Shown in pieces: positions 42,894-53,900 of a stretch of 64,000 nucleotides of DNA. The notes under the pieces were generated by a model, which worked only from the letters and a program-made list of their open reading frames with translations, was not told where the DNA came from and searched no databases. Source of the stretch: HK1 sp965215295. Its GTDB lineage: Bacteria; Pseudomonadota; Gammaproteobacteria; HK1. Position 1 is the first letter of the stretch. Each line of letters starts with the position of its first letter. The position numbers and the translations under genes were made by a program. The stretch is from positions 2,666,001 through 2,730,000 of the forward strand of contig OZ244045.1 in NCBI GenBank assembly GCA_965215295.1. The letters are read 5' to 3'.

Positions 42894-44810
42894 ATGAAGA
42901 CCCTCCCTTTCGGGACGTGGCCGTCTCCGATCACCCCCGACGCCATCGTCGCCGAGACCATCCGGCTCGCCTCGGTCAGTCTGGAAGGGGGCCGGCTCGG
43001 CTGGCTGGAAGGGCGCCCGGCAGAAGGAGGGCGCAACGTCCTGGTTCGGGTCGATGCCGCGGGGCGGCTCGAAGACGTCACCCCGGCGCCGTTCAACGTG
43101 CGCTCGCGCGTCCACGAGTACGGCGGCGGCGCCTATGCCGTGTCCGGCGAACGGGTCTGGTTCTCCAGCGACGAGGACGGCCGGGTCCACGCGCAGGCAG
43201 GCACCGCCGCACCGGTCCCCCTGACCGGGGAAGGCCCGGCCCGGTTCGCGGACCTGACCGTCGATCCGGGACGGCGGCGGCTGCTCGCGGTGCGCGAGTC
43301 GCACGACAACGGCGCACGTCCGATCAATGACCTGGTTGCGATATCGATCGACGACGGCTCGGTGCGGGTGCTCGCCTCGGGCCACGACTTCTTCGCGGCG
43401 CCGGCCCCGAGCCCCGACGGACGGCGGCTCGCGTGGCTCGCATGGAACCAGCCCGACATGCCCTGGGACGCGGCGGCGTTGTGGCTGGCCGAGCTCGACA
43501 GGGACGGCATGCCCGGGGCGCCGGTGCGGATCGCCGGCGGGTCCGGATGCTCCGCGTTCCAGCCCGCGTGGTCCCCCGACCACACCCTGTGGTGCGTCAC
43601 CGACCCCGACGGCTGGTGGAATCTCCACCGCTGGCGCGACGGCGAGCTCCGCTGCATGCATCGCGCCGACCGCGAGTTCGGCAAGCCCTTGTGGCAGCTC
43701 GGGACGACCACGTTCGGATTCGACGCAAGCGGACGCGTCGTATGCACGTGGCGCAGCGGTGGCGCCTGGCGACTGGGCCGGCTCGAGCCCGACGGTGCGA
43801 TGACCGGGATCCCCTCGCCATGGACGAGCATCGATTCGCTCGTCGTCGAAGGCTCCACCGTCGCGTTCATCGGTGGCGCACCGGACCGCGGCGCCGCGGT
43901 GGTGAGCGTCGATCTCGAGTCCGGCGAGACCCGCGTGCATCGCGAATCGAGCGCGCTCGCCATCGACGACCGCGTGCTCTCGCGCCCCGTCGCCTTCAGC
44001 TATCCCACCGGAAACGGCGAAGAGACGGCGCACGGCTTCTACTACCCGCCGCGCAATGCGTCGTGCCGGGCGCCGGCCGGCGAGTCTCCGCCGTTGCTGG
44101 TCATGTGCCACGGCGGCCCGACCGGGGAGACCTCCGACACCCTGGATCCGATGACCCAGTTCTGGACGAGCCGCGGCATCGCGGTGCTCGACGTCGACTA
44201 TCGGGGCAGCACCGGATACGGCCGCGCCTATCGCGAGCGGCTCTACGGAGAGTGGGGAGTGGTCGATGTCGAGGACTGCGTCGCCGGGGCGCTGCACCTG
44301 GCCGGAACCGGCCGCGCCGATCGGAAGCGTCTCGCCATCCGCGGCGGCAGCGCCGGCGGCTATACGACGCTGGCCGCCCTCACGTTCCACGACGCCTTCC
44401 GGGCCGGCGCGAGCTACTACGGGATCTGCGACCTCGAAGTGCTCGCGGCCGACACCCACAAGTTCGAGGCCCGGTACCTCGATCGACTGGTCGGCGAGTG
44501 GCCGGCGGACCGGGACGTCTATCGCGCCCGCTCGCCGCTGTACCACGCCTCGCGGCTCCGATGCCCGATCATCTTCTTCCAGGGACTCGACGACCGCGTG
44601 GTCCCTCCGAACCAGGCCGAGCTGATGGCGGACGCCCTCGACCGCCAGGGACTGCCCGTCGCCCATCTCGTGTTCGAGGGGGAAGGACACGGGTTCCGCA
44701 AGGCCGACACCGTCCGGAGGTGCCTGGACGCGGAGCTGTCCTTCTACGCGCGCGTGTTCGGGTTCGAGCCGGCGGATGCGCCGGCGCCGGTGGAGATCCG
44801 GAACCTGTAG
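42894..44810 (+). CDS. S9 family peptidase (prolyl oligopeptidase family)
   Basis: 638 aa from ATG 42894. A beta-propeller domain (about residues 30-380) with DGRRLAWLAWNQPDMPWDA and similar blades precedes an alpha/beta-hydrolase domain. The hydrolase domain contains VMCHGGPTGETSD, DVDYRGSTGYGRAYRERLYG, the nucleophile GGSAGGYTTL (Ser486), the Asp in QGLDDRVVPP, and the His in FEGEGHGFRK. It has no signal peptide, so it is a cytoplasmic exo/oligopeptidase. It lies 124 bp after DUF1015. Confidence 0.93.
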   Translation: MKTLPFGTWPSPITPDAIVAETIRLASVSLEGGRLGWLEGRPAEGGRNVLVRVDAAGRLEDVTPAPFNVRSRVHEYGGGAYAVSGERVWFSSDEDGRVHAQAGTAAPVPLTGEGPARFADLTVDPGRRRLLAVRESHDNGARPINDLVAISIDDGSVRVLASGHDFFAAPAPSPDGRRLAWLAWNQPDMPWDAAALWLAELDRDGMPGAPVRIAGGSGCSAFQPAWSPDHTLWCVTDPDGWWNLHRWRDGELRCMHRADREFGKPLWQLGTTTFGFDASGRVVCTWRSGGAWRLGRLEPDGAMTGIPSPWTSIDSLVVEGSTVAFIGGAPDRGAAVVSVDLESGETRVHRESSALAIDDRVLSRPVAFSYPTGNGEETAHGFYYPPRNASCRAPAGESPPLLVMCHGGPTGETSDTLDPMTQFWTSRGIAVLDVDYRGSTGYGRAYRERLYGEWGVVDVEDCVAGALHLAGTGRADRKRLAIRGGSAGGYTTLAALTFHDAFRAGASYYGICDLEVLAADTHKFEARYLDRLVGEWPADRDVYRARSPLYHASRLRCPIIFFQGLDDRVVPPNQAELMADALDRQGLPVAHLVFEGEGHGFRKADTVRRCLDAELSFYARVFGFEPADAPAPVEIRNL

Positions 44811-44873
44811 CCCTGCCCCCGGAGGCCGGAGGGACGCCGGATGGCGCCCCGGAACCCGCGCGGAACCCGCGCC

Positions 44874-46226
44874 TCAGCCGGCCCCGAAGACCTCGTGCAC
44901 CGAGTCGCGCACGATGGCGACGATGTCGTCGAGGACTTCGTTCGACGCCATGATCGGCGGCGCAAGGCAGATGACGTCCTCGCCCTTGAGCCGGGTGAAG
45001 AGCTTGCGCGAGACCATCGCCCTCATGAGCCTCGGGCCGACCCCGTCCTCGGGGACGAACTGCGCCTTGGTGGCACGGTCCTTCACCACCTCGACGGCGC
45101 ACATGAGGCCCAGGCCCCGAATGTCGCCGACGTTGGGGTGGTCCGCCAGCGCGTCCTTCAGCCCGACCAGCAGCCGCTTGCCCTTCTCCCGCGCCTGGGC
45201 GGGGAAGTCCTCGCCCTCGATGATGTCGAGGGTCGCGAGCGCGACCGCGCAGCCGACGGGGTGGGCGCTGTAGGTGTAGGCGTGCATCCAGGGCTTGCCG
45301 CTGCGCTCCATGGTGTCCGCGATCTCGTCGCTCACCCCGATGCCGCCGAGCGGGAAGTAGCCGGAGGTGATCGCCTTCGCGTACTGGATGAGGTCGGGCT
45401 CCACCCCCCAGTGCTCCAGCCCGAACATGCGGCCGGTGCGCCCGAAGCCGGTGATGACCTCGTCGGAGCAGAGCAGCACGTCGTACTGGTCGCAGATCTC
45501 GCGGATGCGCGGGAAGTAGTCGTCCTGCGGCGGGATGACGCCGCCCGCGCCGTGCACCGGCTCGGCGATGAACATCGCGACGGTGTCCGGTCCCTCCTCC
45601 AGGATCTTCTTCTCCAGCTCGTTGGCGGCGGCGATCCCCTGGCTCGTCCCCTCCGGCGCCTCGTACCGGTACGGGTAGGGCGAGGGGATGTGGGAGAAGC
45701 CCGGCACGCGCGGCTCGAACATCGGCCAGTAGGTGGAGATGCCGGTCGCGCACATCGCGGCCAGCGTCACTCCGTGGTAGCCGAGCTCGCGCGAGATGAC
45801 CTTGAACTTGCCCGGCTTGCCCCGGAGCTTCCAGTAGTAGCGGGCCATCTTGATGTTGGAGTCGGTCGACTCCCCGCCGCCGGAGGTGAAGTAGAAGTGG
45901 TTGATGTGCGGGTAGGCGAGCCGGGCGAGGCGCTCGGCGAGCTCGATCGCCTTCGGATTGGAGCTGCCCGCGTAACCCGACGCATAGCCGAGCTCGTTCA
46001 TCTGGGCCGCCGCCGCGTCCGCGAGCTCCCGGCGCCCGTTCCCGCAGGTGTTGTTCCACAGCCCCGCGAGCCCGTCGATGAAGGCGTCGCCGTTGGCGTC
46101 GAAGAGCATCGCGCCCTCGCCGCGCACCCAGACCCTGCCGGTCGCGTGCACGGAACCGCTGTGCAGCGGATGGATCAGGTGGTCCCGGTCCCGCGCGATG
46201 AGCGCGGCGTTCGTGTCGTTCTTCAT
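44874..46226 (-). CDS. Class III aminotransferase (omega-amino acid/pyruvate type)
   Basis: 450 aa from ATG 46226 (MKNDTNAALIARDRDHLIHP). FTSGGGESTDSNIKMARYYW, GYHGVTLAAMCATG, AEPVHGAGGVIPP, DEVITGFGRTGRMFG and the PLP-Lys segment QYAKAITSGYFPLGG (K284) are intact. Members use beta-alanine, taurine, putrescine or similar omega-amines with pyruvate; taurine would fit a sulfur-oxidising host but the sequence alone does not decide. It is convergent with the S9 peptidase gene. Confidence 0.93.
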   Translation of the reverse strand: MKNDTNAALIARDRDHLIHPLHSGSVHATGRVWVRGEGAMLFDANGDAFIDGLAGLWNNTCGNGRRELADAAAAQMNELGYASGYAGSSNPKAIELAERLARLAYPHINHFYFTSGGGESTDSNIKMARYYWKLRGKPGKFKVISRELGYHGVTLAAMCATGISTYWPMFEPRVPGFSHIPSPYPYRYEAPEGTSQGIAAANELEKKILEEGPDTVAMFIAEPVHGAGGVIPPQDDYFPRIREICDQYDVLLCSDEVITGFGRTGRMFGLEHWGVEPDLIQYAKAITSGYFPLGGIGVSDEIADTMERSGKPWMHAYTYSAHPVGCAVALATLDIIEGEDFPAQAREKGKRLLVGLKDALADHPNVGDIRGLGLMCAVEVVKDRATKAQFVPEDGVGPRLMRAMVSRKLFTRLKGEDVICLAPPIMASNEVLDDIVAIVRDSVHEVFGAG

Positions 46227-46374
46227 TGGGGGGATTCCTCGTCGTGCGCCGGCGGGCCGCGATGGCGCGGCCGGCATTCGTGAGTACGTTCATAGCCTAC
46301 CACCGGCATGGGCGTCGACCACACATTCATCCGGGACATTTCGCACCGCGATGCACGGACGATGCCCATCCGCC

Positions 46375-47184
46375 TCACCACTCCGAGGCGAAACGGGCCA
46401 GATAGTCCATGGCGCGAATCGCCCGCGAGCCGTACCACGACGCCATCTCCCCATCGAACAGCCGGACGGGCGGACAGCGAGCCCCCGCGTGGGCGCGGAC
46501 CTCGGCGACGTGGCGTTCCCTGAACGGGAACGGCTCGCTCGAGAGCAGCACCAGGTCCACCCCGGCGAGAAGGCCGGGGGCGAGCTCGAGCTCCGGATAG
46601 CGGCGGTGCGGATCGTCGCCGACGGTCAGGAGGCCGGCCAGCGCGAGGGTCCTGGACACGTAGGTGTCGCGCGAGACGGTCATCCACGGATTGCGCCAGA
46701 TCAGGTACAGCACCCGCCGCTTCGGGAACCCGCGCACGGCGGACTCCAACGCGGAAACGGCCTGCGCGAACGCGAGGCACAGGCGCTCCGTGGCCGCGCG
46801 GCTCGCGAAGATTCCACCCAACAGCCGGTACAGGGCGGTGTTGTCGCGGGGGCCGAGCGGGTGGGTGACGACGACGCCGGGAACGAACGCCGCGAGCGCT
46901 TCCGCATCCTCGCGGCGGTTCTCGTCCACGTTCACGATGACGTGGGTCGGCTCCAGGGCCCGGATGCGTTCCAGGCGCGGGGTCTTGGTGCCGCCCACCG
47001 GCGGGACCTTCGCAACGCCGTCGCGGGGATGGACGCAGAACGACGTACGTCCGACCACACGGCTCCCGGCCCCGAGGTCGAAGAGGAGCTCGGTGATGCT
47101 CGGGACGAGGGAGACGATCCGGGCGTCGCCGGACGCGGGCGCATGCACCGTCCCCGCCGCATCGCGCAGCGCCGGGTCATGCAT
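46375..47184 (-). CDS. BtuF-like helical-backbone metal receptor without signal peptide
   Basis: 269 aa. N-terminal RIVSLVPSITELLFDLGAG, then VVGRTSFCVHPRDGVAKVPP and GGTKTPRLERIRALEPTHVI, are the class III periplasmic-binding (BtuF/TroA-like) fold. The protein begins at ATG 47184 with no signal peptide or lipobox, so export is doubtful. Its ATG overlaps the DUF2889 stop (TGATG), coupling the two. Family members of this type often bind corrinoid or metal complexes. Without a transporter partner here its role is open; cytoplasmic versions occur. Confidence 0.8.
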   Translation of the reverse strand: MHDPALRDAAGTVHAPASGDARIVSLVPSITELLFDLGAGSRVVGRTSFCVHPRDGVAKVPPVGGTKTPRLERIRALEPTHVIVNVDENRREDAEALAAFVPGVVVTHPLGPRDNTALYRLLGGIFASRAATERLCLAFAQAVSALESAVRGFPKRRVLYLIWRNPWMTVSRDTYVSRTLALAGLLTVGDDPHRRYPELELAPGLLAGVDLVLLSSEPFPFRERHVAEVRAHAGARCPPVRLFDGEMASWYGSRAIRAMDYLARFASEW

Positions 47185-47747
47185 CAGTCGCCGCCGGTGT
47201 AGAACTCCGGCCAGTGGTGCCTGACCACCGGACTGTCGCTCGCGAGCGCGTGGCAGGTGTCGAGGAAACGCGGGCGCTGCGAGCCGCGGTCGCGGTCCGT
47301 GCGGTCCTCCCCATCGTGGCGGTGGCGTGTGGACATGGCCTGAAACGCGGTGGTCGCGATCGGATCGACAAGCTCGACGAGATGCGTGCAGCCCTCCGTG
47401 CCGCCGACCCGCTCACGCACCGCGCGCCGGAATCCGGGGCCGATCGTCAGGCCTTCCAGCCGTCTGAAATTGCCGGTGATTGCCGGACACAGGCCGAACG
47501 GTCCGTAGTCGGTCACGGCTTCCACCTCGCGGATCCGCATCGCGTCGTCGATGGTGAGGCGCAGCCACATCTCGTGCACGGGCTCGCCCGCTTCGACCTC
47601 GCCCCGGTGGCGGTTGGGAAAGGCATAGGTCTTGGTGTCGACCATGCGTCCTTCGATGTCCCAGAGCCCGTCGTCGCGAAGATAGCCGCGGCACTCGACG
47701 TTGCGGGTGTGGAGGTGCTTTCTCGGAACGGGCTCGGACAAGGGCAT
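47184..47747 (-). CDS. DUF2889 domain protein
   Basis: 187 aa from ATG 47747. The DUF2889 pattern is visible: RNVECRGYLRDDGLWDIEGR, MVDTKTYAFPN, HEMWLRLTIDDAMRIREVEA and GCTHLVELVDPIATTAFQAM. The function of the family is unknown; it is often encoded with PHA/degradation or corrinoid genes. It is coupled to the following BtuF-like gene by TGATG. The Arg/Asp-rich tail after about residue 140 is less conserved. Confidence 0.85.
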   Translation of the reverse strand: MPLSEPVPRKHLHTRNVECRGYLRDDGLWDIEGRMVDTKTYAFPNRHRGEVEAGEPVHEMWLRLTIDDAMRIREVEAVTDYGPFGLCPAITGNFRRLEGLTIGPGFRRAVRERVGGTEGCTHLVELVDPIATTAFQAMSTRHRHDGEDRTDRDRGSQRPRFLDTCHALASDSPVVRHHWPEFYTGGD

Positions 47748-47959
47748 CGCTTGGTGGCTCGACGGGCGGGACGAGGCGGGCGAAGGTACGGGCGACGGGC
47801 GGCGACGGTCAAGGCCGGACGTGCGTTGCGATGCCGCCGCGAGCGGCTGCGCAGGGTCGCAGGTCCCGTCCGGCCCGCAACTGGTGGAGTCCGAGATCGG
47901 GGAGCTCGCGTTCCGGGGCGCAGCCGAGCGCCTCGACGCAGAACGCCATCGTCTCTCGC

Positions 47960-50900
47960 TCAGAAACGGATGCTGCTTCTCAGCCAGACCCCGTGCTCGG
48001 GCGCTACGCCGGCGCTCTCGTAACGTTCCGCTTCCAGGCTCATCGACGCGATGCCGAGCTCCAGCCGCCGCCCGACGCGATACTGCCGGGACGTACCACC
48101 GGCGGACGAGAACGCGCCGTAGGTGGTGAGGGTGCCCCGACGGAGCGGCGTGGGCGCGGCGTAGCCGAGCTCCGAACTCAACCGCATCTCCGGCTCGAAC
48201 CGGGCCCCACCGCCGGAACCGCCCACCGTCGGCTGCCGGTCCTCCCACATCGACCGCGCTCCGCTCGCCGCGTTCCCCCACGAGGGCGCCAGCGCAAAGT
48301 ACGGCCCCCGACCCGGCGCGCCCGGGTCCACCTCCAACGCCAGACTCACACCCGCGTCCTCCAAGCCCTCTTCCTCATGCGACAGCAGCACACGACCGCT
48401 CGCATCGACTTCGATGCCCAAGTCCGCACGTCCATACCCGACGCCTCCGCCTACCTCCATCCCCAATCCGCTCTCCGCGTCCCCACCATCGACCCGCGCC
48501 GCCAACTCGACGTTGCCCCTCAACCCCTCGACCCCGCCGAAGTCCTCCCCCGCACTGCCTTCCAGCAGCAGCCGCATCTGCCACACCTCCGACTGCACCG
48601 CCGGCACCAGCGCCGCCTGTCCTTCCCCATCGAAACGCACCTCATCCGCGTCAAGCTGCACAACGAATCCGTTCGTCCCCAACGACCAGTCGATTCCCCA
48701 CACCGACGCCACATCGTGGCTCCCTCCCCCCGCCGCCATCATCATCTCCAGGTCGGCCCCCGACAGAACGGAATACTCGTCCGTCAGCGTCGCCTCGCCC
48801 GCTCCGTACCCCACCATCGCCCACGTCCTCAGCCCCCGCCGCGGCGACCACTGCGCATAGGGGTGCACTCCCAGAACATCCGTCTCCACCTCCGTATCGA
48901 GCGCACCGTCAAACTCCACCTCCCCCCCGCTACCGTTCAACATCACCCCCACCAACGTGTCTTCCCGCACACGGAACTCCACCCCCAACTGACCGGACAG
49001 CACTTCTCCCTGCGTCCCAACCTCCGAGTCCAGCCTGCCCGCGCTCCAGCTCCGGCTGCCACGGCCCCACAGCACCAGAGAGTCCGCTCCCATACCGCCC
49101 GCCTCGCCTTCGCCGCCCAGGGAAACCTGGAAGCTGCTCCGCGACAGCATCTCCCGCAACGCGGCCGGACCCATCACCAAGTCACCGTCGGAGTCGGTAT
49201 GACGACGCAACGCCTCGTACACGGCCTCTTCGGACAGGGGCAGACGGGTCCCGGCAAGGGTCGCCGTCGTCCCCGACGCCCACCTCCTGTCCTCGACCGC
49301 CGTCACCAGATCCTGCACCACCGTGCGTCCGAACGACGCCAGCGCATACTCGAGCTTGCGTTCACGGTCGTCGATAACCTCGTCGTCGACTATCGTGCAC
49401 GTCGCCGACGTCGTCGACGCCTCCGACCGCACGAGCTCGAAGGCGACTTCGAAGGTCTCGTTCCTTTCCATGTCCTCGTCATCCACCAAGGCAACCCTCA
49501 GCTCCTGCTCCGTCTCGCCCTTGGCAAACACCACCCGCTCCTCATTCGGCCGGTAATCCTCCCCTTTCTTCGCCGTCCCGTCCGTGAAGGTCGCTGCCAC
49601 CTCTATCTCGCGCTCGCTCGGACGGCTCAGGTTCAGCGTGAACACCGCCTCCCCCGCATCCTCCCGTACCACCACGTTCCGCGGCGTTACGCTCAGCGAC
49701 AGAGCGTCATTGTCCGTCAGCTTCACTTCCGCAGGGATGACCTTGAAATCGAGCTCCTCCGGCACACACTCCGGTTCCTTGTCGTCGGTCCCGACCTCCA
49801 GCAAGCATGTCTCCGCCCCCCCGACCATCACCGTCTCGTCCAGCTCATCGAGCTCGTCGTCCTCCGGAGTCAGCTCGAACGTCTCCATCCCGCTATCCGA
49901 CTCCGCCGGGACCGTCACCGTGAAAGCCTCCACCTCCGCGAAATCCACCGCCGCGTCTTCACCGCTTCCCTCCACCGACACCTTCACCGTCCGCGCCACT
50001 CCGAACCGCGTCTCTCCCTCCACCATCGCCGTCACCGTGACCGTCCTCTCTCCGGCACCGGCGCCCTCCGACACCTCCTCCGGCGTGACCATCAGCTTGA
50101 TGCGCGTCGGCGCTAGGTCGTCGTCGGTCAGGAGGATCTCGGCTTCCTCCACTCTCACGCCTTCCACGCCTTCCACCCTGCCCGACACCTGCAAGATCGC
50201 ATCCGTCTCGTCCACCTTGTCGTTTACCGGGTCCAGGTCAAACGACGTCCTCCCGCTCGTGCCGGGCGGACCCGCGGGAATGTCGATCTCGAGTTCACCG
50301 ATCCCCACGAAATCCACCGCCGCGTCTTCACCGCTGCTTTCCGTCACCGATACCTTCACCGTCCTCTCTTCACCCAGCGACTTTTCTCCCGTGACCGTCG
50401 CCGTCACCGTGACCGTCTTCACTCCGTCGTCCTCAGACACCTCCAACATCTCTCCGGGGCCCTCCGACACCATCGCCTGCGTCTCCCCTTCGCCCCCCGA
50501 CATCGTGTCCAGAGATACACTCAGCTCGATGGTTACTCTGTCGTCGTTCGTGATCGTCAGCGTCACGGCGTCCGGACCTGTCACCCTCCGCGCGTTCGTC
50601 GCCGTGGCCGACACCGTCACCGTCTTGTGGGGCGCATCCACATCGTTGTTCACGGCGGTGATCGTCACCTCGCCCGTGCTCGCCGTCTCGCCCGCCGGGA
50701 TTGTCAGCTCCCGGTCCGCGCTCAGCCTGTAGTCGCCTTCCTCCGCCGGCGACTCCGGCTCCACTGAGACCGTCACCGTCGTCTCCTCGCTCGACGGGTG
50801 GGACAGGCTCGCCGTCACCGTGCTCACTCCACCGGCCTCCGAGATGGAATCCGGGGACAGGTGCAACTCCACCACCGCCGCGTCGTCGTTCGTGATCGTC

Positions 50901-53900
50901 AGCGTCACGGCCTGCGGGGCCGTGACTCCCTGCGCGTTCTCCGCCACGGCCGACACCGTCACCCTCTTGTCCGGCACGTCCACGGCGTTGTCCACGGCAG
51001 TAATCGTCACCTCGCCCGTGCTCGTCGTCGCGCCCGCCGGGATTGTCAGCTCCCGGTTCGCGCTCAGCGTGTAGTCGTCCGCCACCGCCGGCGACACCGG
51101 CTCCACCGACACCGTCACCGTCGTCGCCTCGCTCGACGGATGGTCCAGGCGCGCCGTCACCGTGCTCGTCCCACCGTTCTCATCGATCGAGACCGGGGTC
51201 AGCACCAGCGTCACCGTCGGCGTATCGTCGTCGTCCCTGATCGTCCCGGTCGCCGTGCCATCCGAATCCGAAATGGCCGCGCCCGATGCGCTCGACAGCG
51301 TCACCGTGAACGTCTCCTCGTCCGGCTCGTCCACGTCGTCGCCCGTTACCGACACCGACACCGTCTTGCTGGAATCCCCGGCGTTGAACGTCAGGCTCCC
51401 GTTCCCCGCCGTGTAGTCCGTCCCGGCCCGCGCCGTCCCGTCCGCCGTCGCCCAGTCCACCGTCACCGGCGACACCGCCACCGGGTTCAGCGTCACCGTG
51501 AATGCCAGTGTCGTGCTGGTGCTCTCATCGCCCTCGGCCACGCTCGCGTCAGCGACCGACAGGCCCGGCACGTCGTCGTCCCTGATCGTCAGCGTCACGT
51601 CATCCGGGGCCGTCACCCCTTGGCTGTTCGTCGCCGAGCCCGACACCGTCACCGTCTTGTCCGGTGCGTCCACTGCGTTGTTCACGCTCGTGACCTTCAC
51701 CGTACCCGTGCTCTCCGTCTGACCCGCCGGGATTCTCAGCTCCCGGTTCGAACTCAGCCTGTAGTCGTCCGCCTCCGCCGGCAACACCGGCGCCACCGAG
51801 ACCGTCACCGTCGTCGCCTCGCTCGACGGATGGTCCAGGCGCGCCGTCACCGTGCTCTCCTGATTGACCTCCGTGATCGAACTCGGGGTCAGCACCAGCG
51901 TCACCGTCGGCTCGTCGTCGTCGTCCCTGATCGTCCCGGTCGCCTCGGCGTCCCCGATCATCGCGCCCGACGCGTTCGACAGCGTCAGCGTGAACGTCTC
52001 CTCGTCCGGCTCGTCCACGTCGTCACCCGTTACCGACACCGACACCGTCTTGCTGGAATCCCCGGCGTTGAACGTCAGGCTCCCGTTCCCCGCCGTGTAG
52101 TCCGTCCCGGCGGTCGCGGTTCCGTCGGATGTCGCCCAGTCCACGGTCACCTGCCCCGATGCCATCGGGTTCAGCCTCACCGTGAACGTCATCGTCGTGT
52201 TGCCCGAATCGCCCTCGTCCACGCTCGCGTCAGCGACCGACAGGCCCGGCGGCAACTCGTCGTCGGTGATCGTCAGGGTCACGCTCTGCGGGGCCGTGAT
52301 CCCCTGGCTGTTCGTCGCCGTGCCCGACACCGTCACCGTCTTGTCCCCTTCGTGCACGTTGTTGTTCACGGCGGTAATCGTCACCGTGCCCGTGCTCGTC
52401 GTCGCACCCGCCGCGATCGTCAGCACCCGGTTCGAACTCAGCGTGTAGTCACCCGCCACCGCCGGCGCCACCGGCGCCACCGAGACCGTCACCGTCGTCT
52501 CCTCGCTCGACGCATGGTCCAGGGTCGCCGTCACCGTGCTCTGCCGATTACGGGACTCCAGGATCGAGGCCGGGGTCAGCACCAAAGTCACCTTCGGGTC
52601 GGCGTCGTCGTTGGTGATCGTCCCCGTCGCCGTATCGTCCCCGAGGGTCGCGCCCGACGGGTTCGTCAACGTCACTTCGAACGTCTCGTCCGACTCGTCC
52701 ACCTCGTCGCCCGCCACGGTCACGGAAACCGTCCGACTGGAGTCCCCGGCGCCGAAGGTCAGGGTTCCGCTCCCCGCCGTGTAGTCCGTTCCGGCGGTCG
52801 CGGTGCCGTCGGAGGTCGCCCAGTCCACGGTCACGGTGGCCGTCGCCGCGCTGTCCAGCGTCACCGTGAACTCCAGCGTCGTGTTGCCCGAATCGCCCTC
52901 GTCCACGCTCTCATCGCCGATCGAGAGCACCGGCGCCCCCCCGACCGGGTCCGTCTCCGCGCTCTCGACCGTCTCCGCGGTCCCGTCCTCGTCGGTGAAG
53001 GCCGCCTCCGCCTTCAGCGTCGCGCCCGCGTCCGCGGCGACCACCGTGTAGGTCGCCGCGGTCGCGCCGGGGATCGGCGTGTCCGTCCCGCCCGACACCC
53101 GGATCCACCGCCAGGTGAAGGTCAAGCTCGCCGGCCCGTCCGGGTCGGAGACGCCCGAGGCGTCCGCGGTCAGCGTCTCGCCCACCATGGGCGTCGTGTC
53201 GTCGATCGTCACCTCGCCCGTCGGCGCCGCGTTGTCGTTGTCCTCGACCGTGACCTCCGCCGACTGGTCCGTCCCCAGCTCGTAGGCCGCGTTCGCCGCC
53301 AGCGTCACCGTCACCACGCTGTCCGCCTCGTGGGCGCTGTCGTCGACGGTCCGCACGGACAGAGTCGTCGAGGCTTGGCCGGCCGGGATGCTTACCGATG
53401 TGGTTGCCCCGTTGCAGGCATTAGTCCCGCGGCACATGTCCCCCGTTTCCGAAATGCTGAAGAACAACTGCAACCGCGCGGCCGTGTCGCCGGTCCGCGT
53501 CAGCCTGAATACCGGGACGCTCCCCTCCGTCACCGGAGTCGTTCCCGGCGGCGTCACCGTGACCGTCGGCAGCGCCTCCCCCCCCACCGCCGACGTCTCC
53601 GCGCTCTCGACCGTCTCCGGGGTCCCGTCCTCGTCGGTGAAGGCCGCCTCCGCCTTCAGCGTCGCGCCCGCGTCCGCGGCGACCACCGTGTAGCTCGCCG
53701 TGGTCGCGCCGGGGATCTCCGTCGCCGTCTCGCCCGACACCCGGAGCCACCGCCAGGTGATGGTCAGGCTCGCCGGCCCGTCCGGGTCGGAGACGCCCGA
53801 GGCGTCCGCGGTCAGGGTCTCGCCCACCATGGGCGTCGTGTCGTCGATCGTCACCGTGCCCGTCGGGGCCGCGTTGTCGTTGTCCTCGACCGTCACATCC

